Notes: generated from the letters alone by a model not told the origin. Positions 20,873 to 29,946 are shown, counted from the stretch's first letter. The stretch is 39,761 bases of DNA from Desulforhopalus sp. (GCA_013139415.1 WTAT01000068.1:1-39761), one strand, 5' to 3'. Numbers and translations: made by a program.

Positions 20873-21562
20873 ATGAAAAAATATTTTGCTTCGGCAGTGC
20901 TTGGACTATGTATTGCACTACCTGCCGTGTCCTATTCTGCACCGCCGGCAAGTTTTGAAGAAAAGCTCAGCTATAGTATGGGCTTTGAGGTGGGGAATTA
21001 CTTTAAGGGAGCTGGTGGGGATATTCAGAAGGAGTTTCTGATTAACGGTATAGAAGACGCTTATAATGGTGCAACACCGCCACTGACCAGTGAAGAAATG
21101 GTGGCTGTGCAGAAAGAATTTGCCCAGAAGATGCAGGCACAGCAGATGGCCCAAATGGAACAAATGAAAGCTCAGAATATGGCTGCTGGGGTAGCATATC
21201 TTGAAGAGAATAAAAAGAACGAGGGTGTGATTGTCACCGAAAGTGGTTTGCAATACCAGATTCTTAACCAGGGTGAAGGCGAGAGTGCCAAGGCGACTGA
21301 TACAGTTAAAGTTGAATATGCCGGAACGTTGATTGATGGAACTGAATTTGATAGTACGGCACAACATGGGAAACCGGCTCAATTTCAAGTCAATCAGGTG
21401 ATTAAAGGGTGGGGTGAGGCTCTCCAGTTAATGAATGCGGGAACTAAGTTACATCTGGTTATCCCCTCTGAACTGGCTTATGGAGAAAACGGAGCTGCCC
21501 CGAAAATCCAACCCAATGCTGTGCTCGTCTTTGATGTGGAGCTGATTTCCATCGAAAAATAG
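20873..21562 (+). CDS. Secreted FKBP-type peptidyl-prolyl isomerase (FkpA/Mip-like)
   Basis: Signal peptide; VKVEYAGTLIDGTEFDSTAQHGKPAQFQVNQVIKGWGEALQLM...LAYGENGAAPKIQPNAVLVFDVELI. Confidence 0.95.
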   Translation: MKKYFASAVLGLCIALPAVSYSAPPASFEEKLSYSMGFEVGNYFKGAGGDIQKEFLINGIEDAYNGATPPLTSEEMVAVQKEFAQKMQAQQMAQMEQMKAQNMAAGVAYLEENKKNEGVIVTESGLQYQILNQGEGESAKATDTVKVEYAGTLIDGTEFDSTAQHGKPAQFQVNQVIKGWGEALQLMNAGTKLHLVIPSELAYGENGAAPKIQPNAVLVFDVELISIEK

Positions 21563-21586
21563 AGCTGCTTGCAGAAAATTTTCGTA

Positions 21587-21631
21587 CAATAAAATGGCCG
21601 CCCGGGAGCATCCCGGGCGGCCATTTTATTG
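21587..21631. terminator. Bidirectional terminator between convergent FKBP gene and lptG
   Basis: Perfect 21-bp inverted repeat caataaaatggccgcccggga-gca-tcccgggcggccattttattg. Confidence 0.95.
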
Positions 21632-21641
21632 TCAAACCCGG

Positions 21642-22730
21642 TCAAAAATCATTTTTCATGAGCAGAAAAATACCTGTGATCGAAAAAATGATATGTATAC
21701 TGACCGCGGCGACGATTGGAGGGACATATCCGGCAATGGCCAGGGATTGTAGCGCCCCCCATATTCCCCAGGCTATAAAGGCGAGGCCGCAGCTTACCGG
21801 AATTGCTATTGAAAGATCCCGCCCCCATTTTCGGTAGGAATAGAGTAGGATGGGCAAGCCGAGTAATAGCAAAGGTATTCCGAGGAAAAGGTAGGAAACG
21901 CGGCCAAGGAAGTGAGTTGAGGCTTCTCGTATTTCATGGTCTGCCTCGCTTCTGCTGATTTCCAGGTAAAGGTCGGTAAGTGACTGTTCAGCCGACTTAT
22001 TGGGCGGGACAAGGAAATCTTCCGGCCGCTCTGGTAACTTGAGCTTGGTGCTTATAAAGTTGGTGATCCGGTAATTGTTATCATCTTCCTGCTGTTGGAC
22101 CTGTCCGACATTCAAGACCCAACTGTTATTTTCTTCATGCCAGCTTGCGTACGCCGCAGTTGTTAGTGTTTCGATATTAGATTTTTCATCCCAGCGGGAA
22201 TAGGAAAAATTGTTAAAGGTATATTGTTTTGGATCGGGCCAGCCGAAAGAATAAAAACCGTTTTTACCTTTATAATAATATCGGTTGTTGCGCATAATCC
22301 CTAAAGGCACCTTCCCTTTGATCTGTTCGAACCAGATGTTGTTGGTTCGGGCAATGGTTGCAGGCAATAACCACTGGGCGGCGGCGACAAACAGCATGGT
22401 AAAAAGCACTGCCCCAAAGAGTAAAGGTTTTATGATAAGCCTAAGAGGAACGCCGCCAGCCTTCAGCGCGGTGAGTTCATTGGTATGATTCAGAATACCA
22501 AGGGCAATAACGCCGGAGAGCAGGATAATCACAGGACCAAGCTGATCGACCACAAAGGGAATGGTAAGAAGAAAGTATTCAATAGCCAGGGACATTGGCT
22601 TGCCGGCATTGGTGAAATTGTCGATTTTTTCAAAAAAATCGACGAGCAGGTAGATAGCACAAAATCCCGCGTTGACGGTGAAAAAATATTTTAAGAACTG
22701 GCTAAGGAGATAGCGGTTAAGCAGATTCAC
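21642..22730 (-). CDS. lptG: LPS export permease of LptF/LptG (YjgP/YjgQ) family, LptG-like
   Basis: MNLLNRYLLSQFLKYFFTVNAGFCAIYLLVDFFEKIDNF... with TM segments typical of the family. Confidence 0.88.
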   Translation of the reverse strand: MNLLNRYLLSQFLKYFFTVNAGFCAIYLLVDFFEKIDNFTNAGKPMSLAIEYFLLTIPFVVDQLGPVIILLSGVIALGILNHTNELTALKAGGVPLRLIIKPLLFGAVLFTMLFVAAAQWLLPATIARTNNIWFEQIKGKVPLGIMRNNRYYYKGKNGFYSFGWPDPKQYTFNNFSYSRWDEKSNIETLTTAAYASWHEENNSWVLNVGQVQQQEDDNNYRITNFISTKLKLPERPEDFLVPPNKSAEQSLTDLYLEISRSEADHEIREASTHFLGRVSYLFLGIPLLLLGLPILLYSYRKWGRDLSIAIPVSCGLAFIAWGIWGALQSLAIAGYVPPIVAAVSIHIIFSITGIFLLMKNDF

Positions 22731-22743
22731 GTAAAAACCCCAA

Positions 22744-23121
22744 CTAACGAATAATGCGGTGGCAGACTATGAATCCCAGGGCAACCATGGCAATTCCCAG
22801 GATATTGCTCAACAATAAATAGGAGATGGCGTGCAGTGGCTCGCCTGCCTTAAAAAATTGCTCGGTTTCTCTTGCATAGGTAGAAAAAGTGGTGAATCCG
22901 CCCAGGAACCCTGTAAAGAGAAATAGTCTGAATTCATGACTGATATGATTTCGTTCGAAATAGCTCCAGAAAAAACCGATCAACAGACAGCCGAGAAGGT
23001 TGGCCATAAGGGTTCCGAGCGGAAAGTTGACGGGGGTCATCTTTTCAGCACAGACCGCGACTGCATATCTGGCAATTGCTCCAATGCCGCCACCCGCTCC
23101 AATGGCTAATATTCTTTCCAT
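22744..23121 (-). CDS. crcB: Fluoride channel CrcB/FluC
   Basis: MERILAIGAGGGIGAIARYAV...FPLGTLMANLLGCLLIGFFWSYF...TGFLGGFTTFSTYARET. Confidence 0.95.
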   Translation of the reverse strand: MERILAIGAGGGIGAIARYAVAVCAEKMTPVNFPLGTLMANLLGCLLIGFFWSYFERNHISHEFRLFLFTGFLGGFTTFSTYARETEQFFKAGEPLHAISYLLLSNILGIAMVALGFIVCHRIIR

Positions 23122-23580
23122 GGTTAATGTTCTCAGCGTAAAGGGATTCTTTCAAAAGAGTAGATCGTCCAGATGTAGGTAACATTATCATTTCCGTGCG
23201 TCAAGAACGGCGTTTGCCCGTGTGAGGGAAAATACCAGATCCTTGCAATTCCCTTGATCAGTGTGGTATAGTCGCAAATTGTCATGGTGTTACCACGGCC
23301 CGGAAGTAGTAAGAATATTAGTCGTTTGGTAGCGCCGAACTGTTCTGTTCATGTTTTTGCCGGGAAGTTGAACAGGAATTTTTAAAACAGGAGATGGCTG
23401 GCTTTTGGGTGTAATCGGTGACTTCCCTTCGCGTTCTGATGAGAAAAGCAGACCAAGTCGGGGGAAGGCGATTGCAACATGGACTGTGCTGCGTTAGTCA
23501 ATTGAGAAGCTACCCGCTCGGGCAGCCCTATTGCCCTAATAGCAAAGTTCTTGTACCAAGTTTAGTCACTGTTAGCGTAT

Positions 23581-24600
23581 ATGGCTCAAAAACGAAAAAA
23601 AAGTGAACCACTTCCATGTAAACAGACCTATAAGAATACCGCAAAGGATCGTTTACACGCTTTCTGGAGTGTTTTTGAAAAGAATGACGAAGTCCTGGTT
23701 ATCATTAACGCCGATCCCGATGCATTGGCCACCGCTATGGCTGTCAAAAGGCTCCTCCGCTACAAAGTAAAAAGTGTCACCATCACTCATCCCAATGAAA
23801 TCCGTCGCCTCAACAACGTGGCTATGGTCAAGAGGTTGAGAATCCCTATAGAACGACTCAAGGATGTTAAGGTTGATCATTACAGCAAAAGGGTAATGGT
23901 TGATTCCCAACCCAATCACTTACCTTGTTTTGAAAAAATAAAAGTTCATGCAATCATAGACCACCACCCGATCGGTGGGAATTTCGACTGCGAATTTATC
24001 GATATCCGACCAGAATACGGAGCTACTGCTACAATGGCTGTTGAGTATTTGCGGGCAGCTGGAATGAAGCCCTCAGTTGCCCTGGCCACCGCACTGTTTT
24101 ATGGCATAAAGGTTGACACCCAGAATTTTGAGCAGAAATCGGTCCTGGCCGACGGTATCTCTTTTCGGTATCTCTTCAATATTGCCAACAGGGATTTGGT
24201 CCGCAAGTTCGAGCTTACTGATCTGCGAAAGTCGGAACTTAAATATTTTTCCATTGCCCTGGCCGAATTGAAATACTCCAAGGGACGTTATTATTCTCAT
24301 CTAGGCCGGGTAAGAAGTCCGGACGTCCTGGTGATTGTCGCCGATTTTCTTAATCATGTCGGGGAAATCGATTGGGTGTTCGTTTCTGGTATTCATGGTG
24401 AAAAACTGGTCGTTATCTTCCGATGTGACGGTTATCGAAAAAGTGCCGGCAAGTTGGCTGACAGAATTTTTGGTTCTCTTGGGTCTGCTGGTGGGCACAA
24501 AGGAGCCGCAAGGGCGGAAGTGCCTCTGAAAAATCTTAATCTGGGTGATAAAAATTTTTCTTCTGATACCTTGAAGCGTTTCATTATGCGCCATATCTAA
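23581..24600 (+). CDS. DHH-family phosphoesterase (NrnA/RecJ-like)
   Basis: INADPDALATAMA (DxD), AIIDHHP, C-terminal DHHA1-like GSLGSAGGHKGAARAEVPL. Confidence 0.88.
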   Translation: MAQKRKKSEPLPCKQTYKNTAKDRLHAFWSVFEKNDEVLVIINADPDALATAMAVKRLLRYKVKSVTITHPNEIRRLNNVAMVKRLRIPIERLKDVKVDHYSKRVMVDSQPNHLPCFEKIKVHAIIDHHPIGGNFDCEFIDIRPEYGATATMAVEYLRAAGMKPSVALATALFYGIKVDTQNFEQKSVLADGISFRYLFNIANRDLVRKFELTDLRKSELKYFSIALAELKYSKGRYYSHLGRVRSPDVLVIVADFLNHVGEIDWVFVSGIHGEKLVVIFRCDGYRKSAGKLADRIFGSLGSAGGHKGAARAEVPLKNLNLGDKNFSSDTLKRFIMRHI

Positions 24601-24642
24601 CTCCGATAAACGCGAAATAAGTACCTTCACTAAATTTTTCCT

Positions 24643-24839
24643 GATTACCTATGAAACTCAGCCAATTCTGTGGGCGTAGACATAATGTGTTGATAACATA
24701 AGAGGAATGAAATCCAGCAGGGTTGTCATCCCCGCGCAGGCGGGGATCCAGTTACTAGCAGGATCACTGGATCGAAGTCTGCGCTTATCTCCCGCCTACG
24801 CGGGAATGACAAAAAAGCAGCTGAGTTTCATATGTAATC
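24643..24839. repeat. Outer inverted-repeat element containing a nested palindromic repeat
   Basis: gattacctatgaaactcagc (24643-24662) and gctgagtttcatatgtaatc (24820-24839), 19/20 inverted match. Confidence 0.8.
24724..24810. repeat. GTCATTCCCGCG-type palindromic repeat
   Basis: gtcatccccgcgcaggcggggatcc...cgcctacgcgggaatgac; interior atcgaagtctgcgcttatct. Confidence 0.9.
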
Positions 24840-24862
24840 AAAAAATTTTTTTTGAAAACAAT

Positions 24863-24936
24863 TTAGCGCCTTACTCCTGAAAAGAGTCCCGGTTGACTTT
24901 CCTGTTTACCGGGGGTAGATATTTCTAAGTCACTAA
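24863..24936. repeat. Short element with ends TTAGCGCCTTACTCCTGAAA ... ATTTCTAAGTCACTAA
   Basis: Both ends match those of the 304-bp element at 29010-29313. Confidence 0.75.
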
Positions 24937-25081
24937 TATTTTTTTGCAGGATTTTTCTCTCCGGGGTTGCGAATGGGCCTGCTTTCTTTTACCTTAAGAG
25001 AAGGTTCACGGGCGAGAATGTTTAGGGATTTCTGAATTTTTCCGCTTTTTTTGTGTTGGTCTTCTTCTCTTGAGGTGTCCT

Positions 25082-26335
25082 ATGCTGAAACCTTCAACGC
25101 TGGCAATGATCTTGGCGGGTAGTCGCGTCGATGAGTTAAACGTCCTCACGTATTACCGTCCTAAATCCGCAGTCCCGTTCGGTGGTTTCGGACGGGTTAT
25201 TGATTTTTCTCTCAGCAACTTGTTGAACTCGGGGATCGAGCAGGTTGCTCTCCTCAGTCAGTATCATAGCTACTCTCTCATTAATCACATTGGCACAGGC
25301 GCCGCCTGGGACATGGTTGGACGCTATCGTCATGTATCCATCCTGCCTCCTTTTCTTGGTTCTGAGGCTAATGAATGTTACAGAGGCCCGGCTGATGCCA
25401 TTTACAAGAACCTCGACTTTGTCAAATACCACTGTCCTGAAGAGGTCCTGATACTGTCCGGAGATCATATCTATAAAATGGATTATCAGGACTTGATCGA
25501 CTATCACACTGAAAAGGACGCGGACCTGACAGTGGCATTCACCAGAGTTCCTAAAGCGGATGCAAACCGGTTTGGGATCGCTCGCCTGGATGATGAGGAT
25601 GGTTCGCGCGGTGGCAGGATAGTTAAATATTGGGAAAAACCCACTAGTCCAGAATCGGACTGGGCCTCGATGACGGTACTTTGTTTCAAGCCGGAGGTAC
25701 TCTATCACTTCCTGGAAAAAAACCAGGAGAGTGACTCTTATAATTTTGGCAAAGACATCATCCCCATGCTGATTGAACAGAACTTCAAAGTGTATGGGTA
25801 TAAATTCTGCGGTTACTGGGGCTATACCCGGACAATCAATGAATACTGGCAATCGAATATGGACTTGCTCGGCCCCGAGCCTCTCATCGATTTGGAAAAA
25901 TGGCTGTTTCGAACCAACCTTGAACATCGGCACATACGGGATAATGAACCGGCTCTGATGGGTGACCAGGCTGTTGTGCACAACAGCCTGGTATACAACG
26001 GTTGCAAGATAGGCGGAACGGTGAAAAATTCGATTCTCTTCCCAGGTGTACATGTTAAAAGTGGAGCAGTGGTTGAGAATTCGGTGATTTTTTTCATCAA
26101 TATCATTGGTCAGAACTGCAGATTAAACAAGGTCGTATCTGATGTGAACAATAACTTCGGCAGGAATGTTGTTATTGGGCCTGAGGAATGTGATGACAAG
26201 ACACCGGTTACGATGATTGGCTGGAACAATAAGATTCCCGATAAGACCTTCATAGGGGAAGGAGCAACGATCTATCCCCAGATTCCTCACAGAAATTGGC
26301 CTGTTAGCTTGAAAGCAGGGGAGGTGCTGCGATGA
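25082..26335 (+). CDS. GlgC paralog with degenerate nucleotide-binding loop (possible non-catalytic/regulatory ADP-glucose pyrophosphorylase subunit)
   Basis: GlgC family: PKSAVPFGGFGRVIDFSLSNLLNSGI...ILSGDHIYKMDY, left-handed beta-helix C-terminus; N-terminal loop reads AGSRVDELN instead of GGxGxRL. Confidence 0.85.
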   Translation: MLKPSTLAMILAGSRVDELNVLTYYRPKSAVPFGGFGRVIDFSLSNLLNSGIEQVALLSQYHSYSLINHIGTGAAWDMVGRYRHVSILPPFLGSEANECYRGPADAIYKNLDFVKYHCPEEVLILSGDHIYKMDYQDLIDYHTEKDADLTVAFTRVPKADANRFGIARLDDEDGSRGGRIVKYWEKPTSPESDWASMTVLCFKPEVLYHFLEKNQESDSYNFGKDIIPMLIEQNFKVYGYKFCGYWGYTRTINEYWQSNMDLLGPEPLIDLEKWLFRTNLEHRHIRDNEPALMGDQAVVHNSLVYNGCKIGGTVKNSILFPGVHVKSGAVVENSVIFFINIIGQNCRLNKVVSDVNNNFGRNVVIGPEECDDKTPVTMIGWNNKIPDKTFIGEGATIYPQIPHRNWPVSLKAGEVLR

Positions 26336-27618
26336 AAAGAGCAAAAGAAGCATTGGTGCTCATTCTTGCAGGTGGCGTTGGCAGCCGCTTGAACATCCTT
26401 GTGCAGAAACGTGCCAAGCCTGCCGTACCTTTTGGGGGTATTTATCGAATTATTGATTTCAGCCTCAGTAACGTTATGAACTCCGGGCTGAAAAAGGTGG
26501 GAGTGCTGACCCAGTACAAGCCTCTCTCATTGATGAATCACCTGGGGATGGGTGAAGCCTGGGATTTTACCGGAAGAAGCAGAGGGGTGACAATTCTGCC
26601 TCCTCGTACCGGGGAAAAGGAGTCAGACTGGTATCAAGGTACAGCCGATGCAGTTCGCAGGAATATAGATTTTCTGCAGTCAACACCGGCCGAGGAGGTG
26701 GTTATTCTTTCCGGCGATCATATCTATCATATGGATTTTGATGCCATGATCGAATATCACCGGTCAAAAGATGCAGATGTGACTGTCGGCATGATGGTCG
26801 TACCGAAAAGTGAAATTTACCAGTTCGGTGCCGGGATCGTTGACAAAAACGACAGGATAATTGAATGGGAAGAAAAACCGAAGGTGCCCCGGACCAATCT
26901 TGCCTCTATGGGTATCTATGTCTTTGACTACAAATATCTCCTCGACACGCTTATCCGTGACAAAGCGGAAATTGATTTCGGCATGCATATCCTGCCCCGG
27001 GCGATTGCTGAGGACAATGTCTTTGCCTATCCGTTTTATGGATATTGGCGCGATGTCGGAACGATTCAATCCTACTGGGAAGCCAATATGGATGTCTTGA
27101 AGAAAGAGAGTGGCATCTCCCCACAAAGGTGGCAAATCCGTACCAATATCGAAACGGAAGGGCAGATTGCCGACCGTGCTCCGGCGCGCTTCGGGGCAGC
27201 CTGTCAACTTAAAAACTGCATGATCTCCGCCGGCAGCAATATCCAGGGCTCGGTGATAAACTCGGTGCTGTCACCGGGGGTGGTGGTTGAAGAAGGCGCA
27301 ATTGTCAAAGATTCGATTCTGTTCGAAGACTGCATTATCAAAAAAGGGGCGATTGTAGATCTGGCCATTCTTGATAAAAGGGTTCAGGTAGGAGCGAATG
27401 CAATTGTAGGTTTCGGTGAAAATTATAAGGTGGCCAATCTGCTCAAACCAAGCCACCTGTATACAGGGATCACTCTGATCGGCAAGGGTGCAAAGGTGCC
27501 CCCCAACCAGAAGATCGGTAGAAACTGCGTGATTAACAGTAATATTACTGAGGCCGCCTATTCCGGACAAATGATTGCTGACGGTGAATCGCTGTTTGCT
27601 GACGGTGAGGTCTCTTAA
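26332..27618 (+). CDS. glgC: Glucose-1-phosphate adenylyltransferase
   Basis: LILAGGVGSRLNILVQKRAKPAVPFGGIYRIIDFSLSNVMNSGL...GTADAVRRNIDFL...SGDHIYHMDF; overlaps upstream paralog by 4 nt. Confidence 0.95.
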   Translation: MKRAKEALVLILAGGVGSRLNILVQKRAKPAVPFGGIYRIIDFSLSNVMNSGLKKVGVLTQYKPLSLMNHLGMGEAWDFTGRSRGVTILPPRTGEKESDWYQGTADAVRRNIDFLQSTPAEEVVILSGDHIYHMDFDAMIEYHRSKDADVTVGMMVVPKSEIYQFGAGIVDKNDRIIEWEEKPKVPRTNLASMGIYVFDYKYLLDTLIRDKAEIDFGMHILPRAIAEDNVFAYPFYGYWRDVGTIQSYWEANMDVLKKESGISPQRWQIRTNIETEGQIADRAPARFGAACQLKNCMISAGSNIQGSVINSVLSPGVVVEEGAIVKDSILFEDCIIKKGAIVDLAILDKRVQVGANAIVGFGENYKVANLLKPSHLYTGITLIGKGAKVPPNQKIGRNCVINSNITEAAYSGQMIADGESLFADGEVS

Positions 27619-27736
27619 CAGGCTTGAAAACGACAAAAAACAATCCAGACTCCAATTCTCTCTGTAGGGCACTGAAAAAAGATTGCGCTTTGCTAGAACT
27701 TGAGTATTATTCCGCCTGATTTAAATTGTTCCAACA

Positions 27737-27812
27737 GCCCTCGTAGCTCAGGGGATAGAGCACAGGATTCCTAATCCTGGTGTCGCGCGTTCGATTCGCG
27801 CCGAGGGCACCA
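27737..27812 (+). tRNA. tRNA-Arg (anticodon CCT), CCA encoded
   Basis: gccctcg...cgagggc acceptor, anticodon arm CAGGA-TTCCTAA-TCCTG, T-arm gcgcg-ttcgatt-cgcgc, ACCA end. Confidence 0.96.
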
Positions 27813-27818
27813 ATGCCA

Positions 27819-27857
27819 AGAAGGGTTTGCGAGAGTTTCTTGCAAACCCTTTTCTTG
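27819..27857 (+). terminator. Terminator downstream of tRNA-Arg
   Basis: aagggtttgc-gagagtttctt-gcaaaccctttt. Confidence 0.85.
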
Positions 27858-27877
27858 TTTAGTTTGTCCATATTTTA

Positions 27878-28150
27878 TTATGGACAATCGTCGACTACCT
27901 CAAAAAGCCCTGGGGCATGGCCATCGCTGAAGAGTAGAGATGAGTTGAACTTGAGGTATTTTCCATCGTAGAAATCGACCCTGAAAGCACCGTTTAAAAA
28001 AACAACTGTGCCGGTTCTTCCTTCGGCGTCTTTTACCCGGTGGCCGGCATAAATCAGGTTTTTATGTTTGTCTTTTTGACCGCTGCAGAGTCCGACTGTC
28101 GAAGGATCAATAACACAGATAGTGAAGTGGACCCCATTGTCAAGACACCT
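27878..28150 (-). pseudogene. 3' gene fragment, possibly YopX-like phage protein, fused to the portal remnant
   Basis: Own translation: CLDNGVHFTICVIDPSTVGLCSGQKDKHKNLIYAGHRVKDAEGRTGTVVFLNGAFRVDFYDGKYLKFNSSLLFSDGHAPGLFEVVDDCP*; no clear start codon. Confidence 0.5.
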
Positions 28151-28760
28151 TTTCTGGCTACGCTGCCGTTTGCCAGCCAGCCATCCACCATGGCGTCCAG
28201 CTGATCAAACTCCAACAGCTCCAGCCGGAGGAGGCAGATGCCGGGCCGGGAGGTGTCATAGACCCGGTGGATCAGATACTGACCGTCGGTCCACATATGA
28301 CGGAGGCCAAGTTTCTGCAGGCCACCGTAGATGCCATGGCCGGTGATATCGCAGTACCTCGACCAGCGCATAAACCCTTGACGCCATTTGGTATTGGCCT
28401 CGCGGTCGAGCTTGCCGGCCGCGGTTCGGAACTTGAACTTTGGATAGATCCCAGAGCGGACCACATTATTGCACACCCGGTCGATGGCCCCGGAGATCAG
28501 CGAGTTATTCTCGGCCTGGTCCCGGCATCTGGCGGCCACCAGCTTATAGGCTTTTTTTACATCGGCATCACCGGAACGTAGGCGGGGCCGAAAGTTCTGG
28601 TCCATATCCAGGGTGGAACCGGCGGCAAAGGAGCGGTACATATTGCGGCCATAGACAAAACCTGCGGCCCTGGCAGGGGCGAGCAGGGAAAGGGCACCCC
28701 GACCAGGGCGGTGTAGCTGTCGTAAATTTTGCGGGAAAGGTTTTTTGCTGGTTGTGCCAT
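28150..28760 (-). pseudogene. Phage portal protein (lambda-type) remnant: frameshifted near the N-terminus and truncated
   Basis: N-terminus MAQPAKNLSRKIYDSYTALVG (frame of 28557..28760) continues as ALSLLAPARAAGFVYGRNMYRSFAAGSTLDMDQNFRPRLRSGDADVKKAYKLVAARCRDQAENNSLISGAIDRVCNNVVRSGI in another frame. Confidence 0.75.
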
Positions 28761-28996
28761 TAGCGCCTCCCACCAAAGATAAAGGTCTGGGCTCCGAAAC
28801 TGGATGGGTCCTTCAGATATGCCAGTTCATTTCGGATTGATTTTATTTCATGGCGGAGCTGGGAGATGCTGCCGCGATCGTAGCTCATCCCGTCGGGCGT
28901 CTCCACCCGCTGGTTCGCTTCGAGCACTTGTTTTTCTGCGGCGAGATAGAGAGCGAGACGCTCTTCGAGCATGGTGATTGTTGCAGCTGTGGACAT
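28760..28996 (-). CDS. Phage gpW-like head-tail joining protein
   Basis: MSTAATITMLEERLALYLAAEKQVLEANQRVETPDGMSYDRGSISQLRHEIKSIRNEL; immediately upstream of the portal remnant. Confidence 0.7.
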   Translation of the reverse strand: MSTAATITMLEERLALYLAAEKQVLEANQRVETPDGMSYDRGSISQLRHEIKSIRNELAYLKDPSSFGAQTFIFGGRR

Positions 28997-29009
28997 CCTG
29001 ACTTTCCCC

Positions 29010-29313
29010 TTAGTGCCTTACTCCTGAAATCCTGTCATTCAGTTCAATACCCCCTTGAGGGGTGCTCTTTTTAGTACCCCCTTGAGGGGTATAAAAACAA
29101 GAAATCTGGAGAGTGTTTTGAAATTAGGAACTTAAAGTAACCTCCAGATAGCGAACGTAGAGAGACCTTCGAGGCACTTATACCCCCTTGTGGGGTGTTA
29201 GTTTTATGGATCCCGCCCAGAAGCGTCGCGGGCTATTTTCAGTCCACATGCTCTGGAGTGGGATAAGTTCCTTCACGAAATTTGAAAAAGAAAACAAATT
29301 TCTAAGTCACTAA
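29010..29313. repeat. 304-bp element with ends TTAGTGCCTTACTCCTGAAA ... ATTTCTAAGTCACTAA, carrying GGGGGTAT palindromes
   Basis: Ends match 24863-24936; first ~128 bp are inverted relative to 13198-13323. Confidence 0.75.
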
Positions 29314-29371
29314 AACGAAACGTGATAGAGGAAAGGGTAGATAAAAAAAGAGAGAAAAAAAAGAAGGTCAC

Positions 29372-29402
29372 TACCACCGGTGGTAAATTACCACCGGTGG
29401 TA
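29372..29402. promoter_or_regulatory. Two identical 14-bp palindromes TACCACCGGTGGTA separated by 3 nt (operator-like)
   Basis: taccaccggtggta-aat-taccaccggtggta upstream of the higB remnant and higA. Confidence 0.6.
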
Positions 29403-29461
29403 CTATCGTTTGTGCACTGGCACTGGTTTTGCTTTTTATAAAGAGGGATGTTGCGGAGTGA

Positions 29462-29656
29462 CAAAACAGGCACGCAAACCGGGATTTCACCGGTGCCACT
29501 TGTATAGAAGATATGAATACTCCGGGGTGGCGGCTCCACCGTTTAAAAGGTGATCGCCAAAGTCTATGGGCGATTGATGTAAACAAGAACTGGCGTATCG
29601 TCTTTGAGTTTACAGATGGTAATGCCTACATTGTAGATTATGAGGATTATCACTAA
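29462..29656 (+). pseudogene. 5'-truncated HigB-type toxin
   Basis: ...ATCIEDMNTPGWRLHRLKGDRQSLWAIDVNKNWRIVFEFTDGNAYIVDYEDYH* = C-terminal half of HigB; in-frame TGA at 29459; stop overlaps higA start (TAATG). Confidence 0.8.
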
Positions 29657-29946
29657 TGGCTATGTACAACCCTCCCCATCCTGGGGAATACATAAAAGAA
29701 GTTTATCTGGAACCATTGGGGGTATCTCCCAGAAGTGTTGCCCTGCGTCTTAAGGTTTCACCTTCAACCTTTTCACGGATTGTCAAAGGTAAGAGCGCAA
29801 TCAGTCCGGGAATGGCCTTGCGTTTATCTAAATGCCTGGGTCGCAGTCCTGAAAGTTGGCTTCTCATGCAGGACAGCTATGATTTATGGCAGGCCAAACA
29901 AACTGTAGATCTTGCAGATATTGAGCCTCTGACAACACCAGCATAA
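29656..29946 (+). CDS. higA: HigA-family antitoxin (XRE/HTH)
   Basis: MAMYNPPHPGEYIKEVYLEPLGVSPRSVALRLKVSPSTFSRIVKGKSAISPGMALRLSKCLGRSPESWLLMQDSYDLWQA. Confidence 0.92.
   Translation: MAMYNPPHPGEYIKEVYLEPLGVSPRSVALRLKVSPSTFSRIVKGKSAISPGMALRLSKCLGRSPESWLLMQDSYDLWQAKQTVDLADIEPLTTPA

Noticed and set aside
23122-23230. Fluoride riboswitch upstream of crcB
   Set aside because: I could not find the motif's conserved pseudoknot sequence in the minus-strand leader by eye; cmscan would settle it.
25136-26053. Antisense 305-aa ORF within the first glgC paralog
   Set aside because: Shadow ORF over a conserved nucleotidyltransferase.
28122-28763. Plus-strand ORFs (74, 104 and 107 aa) opposite the portal remnant
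   Set aside because: GC-rich antisense frames of a phage pseudogene; no family signal.
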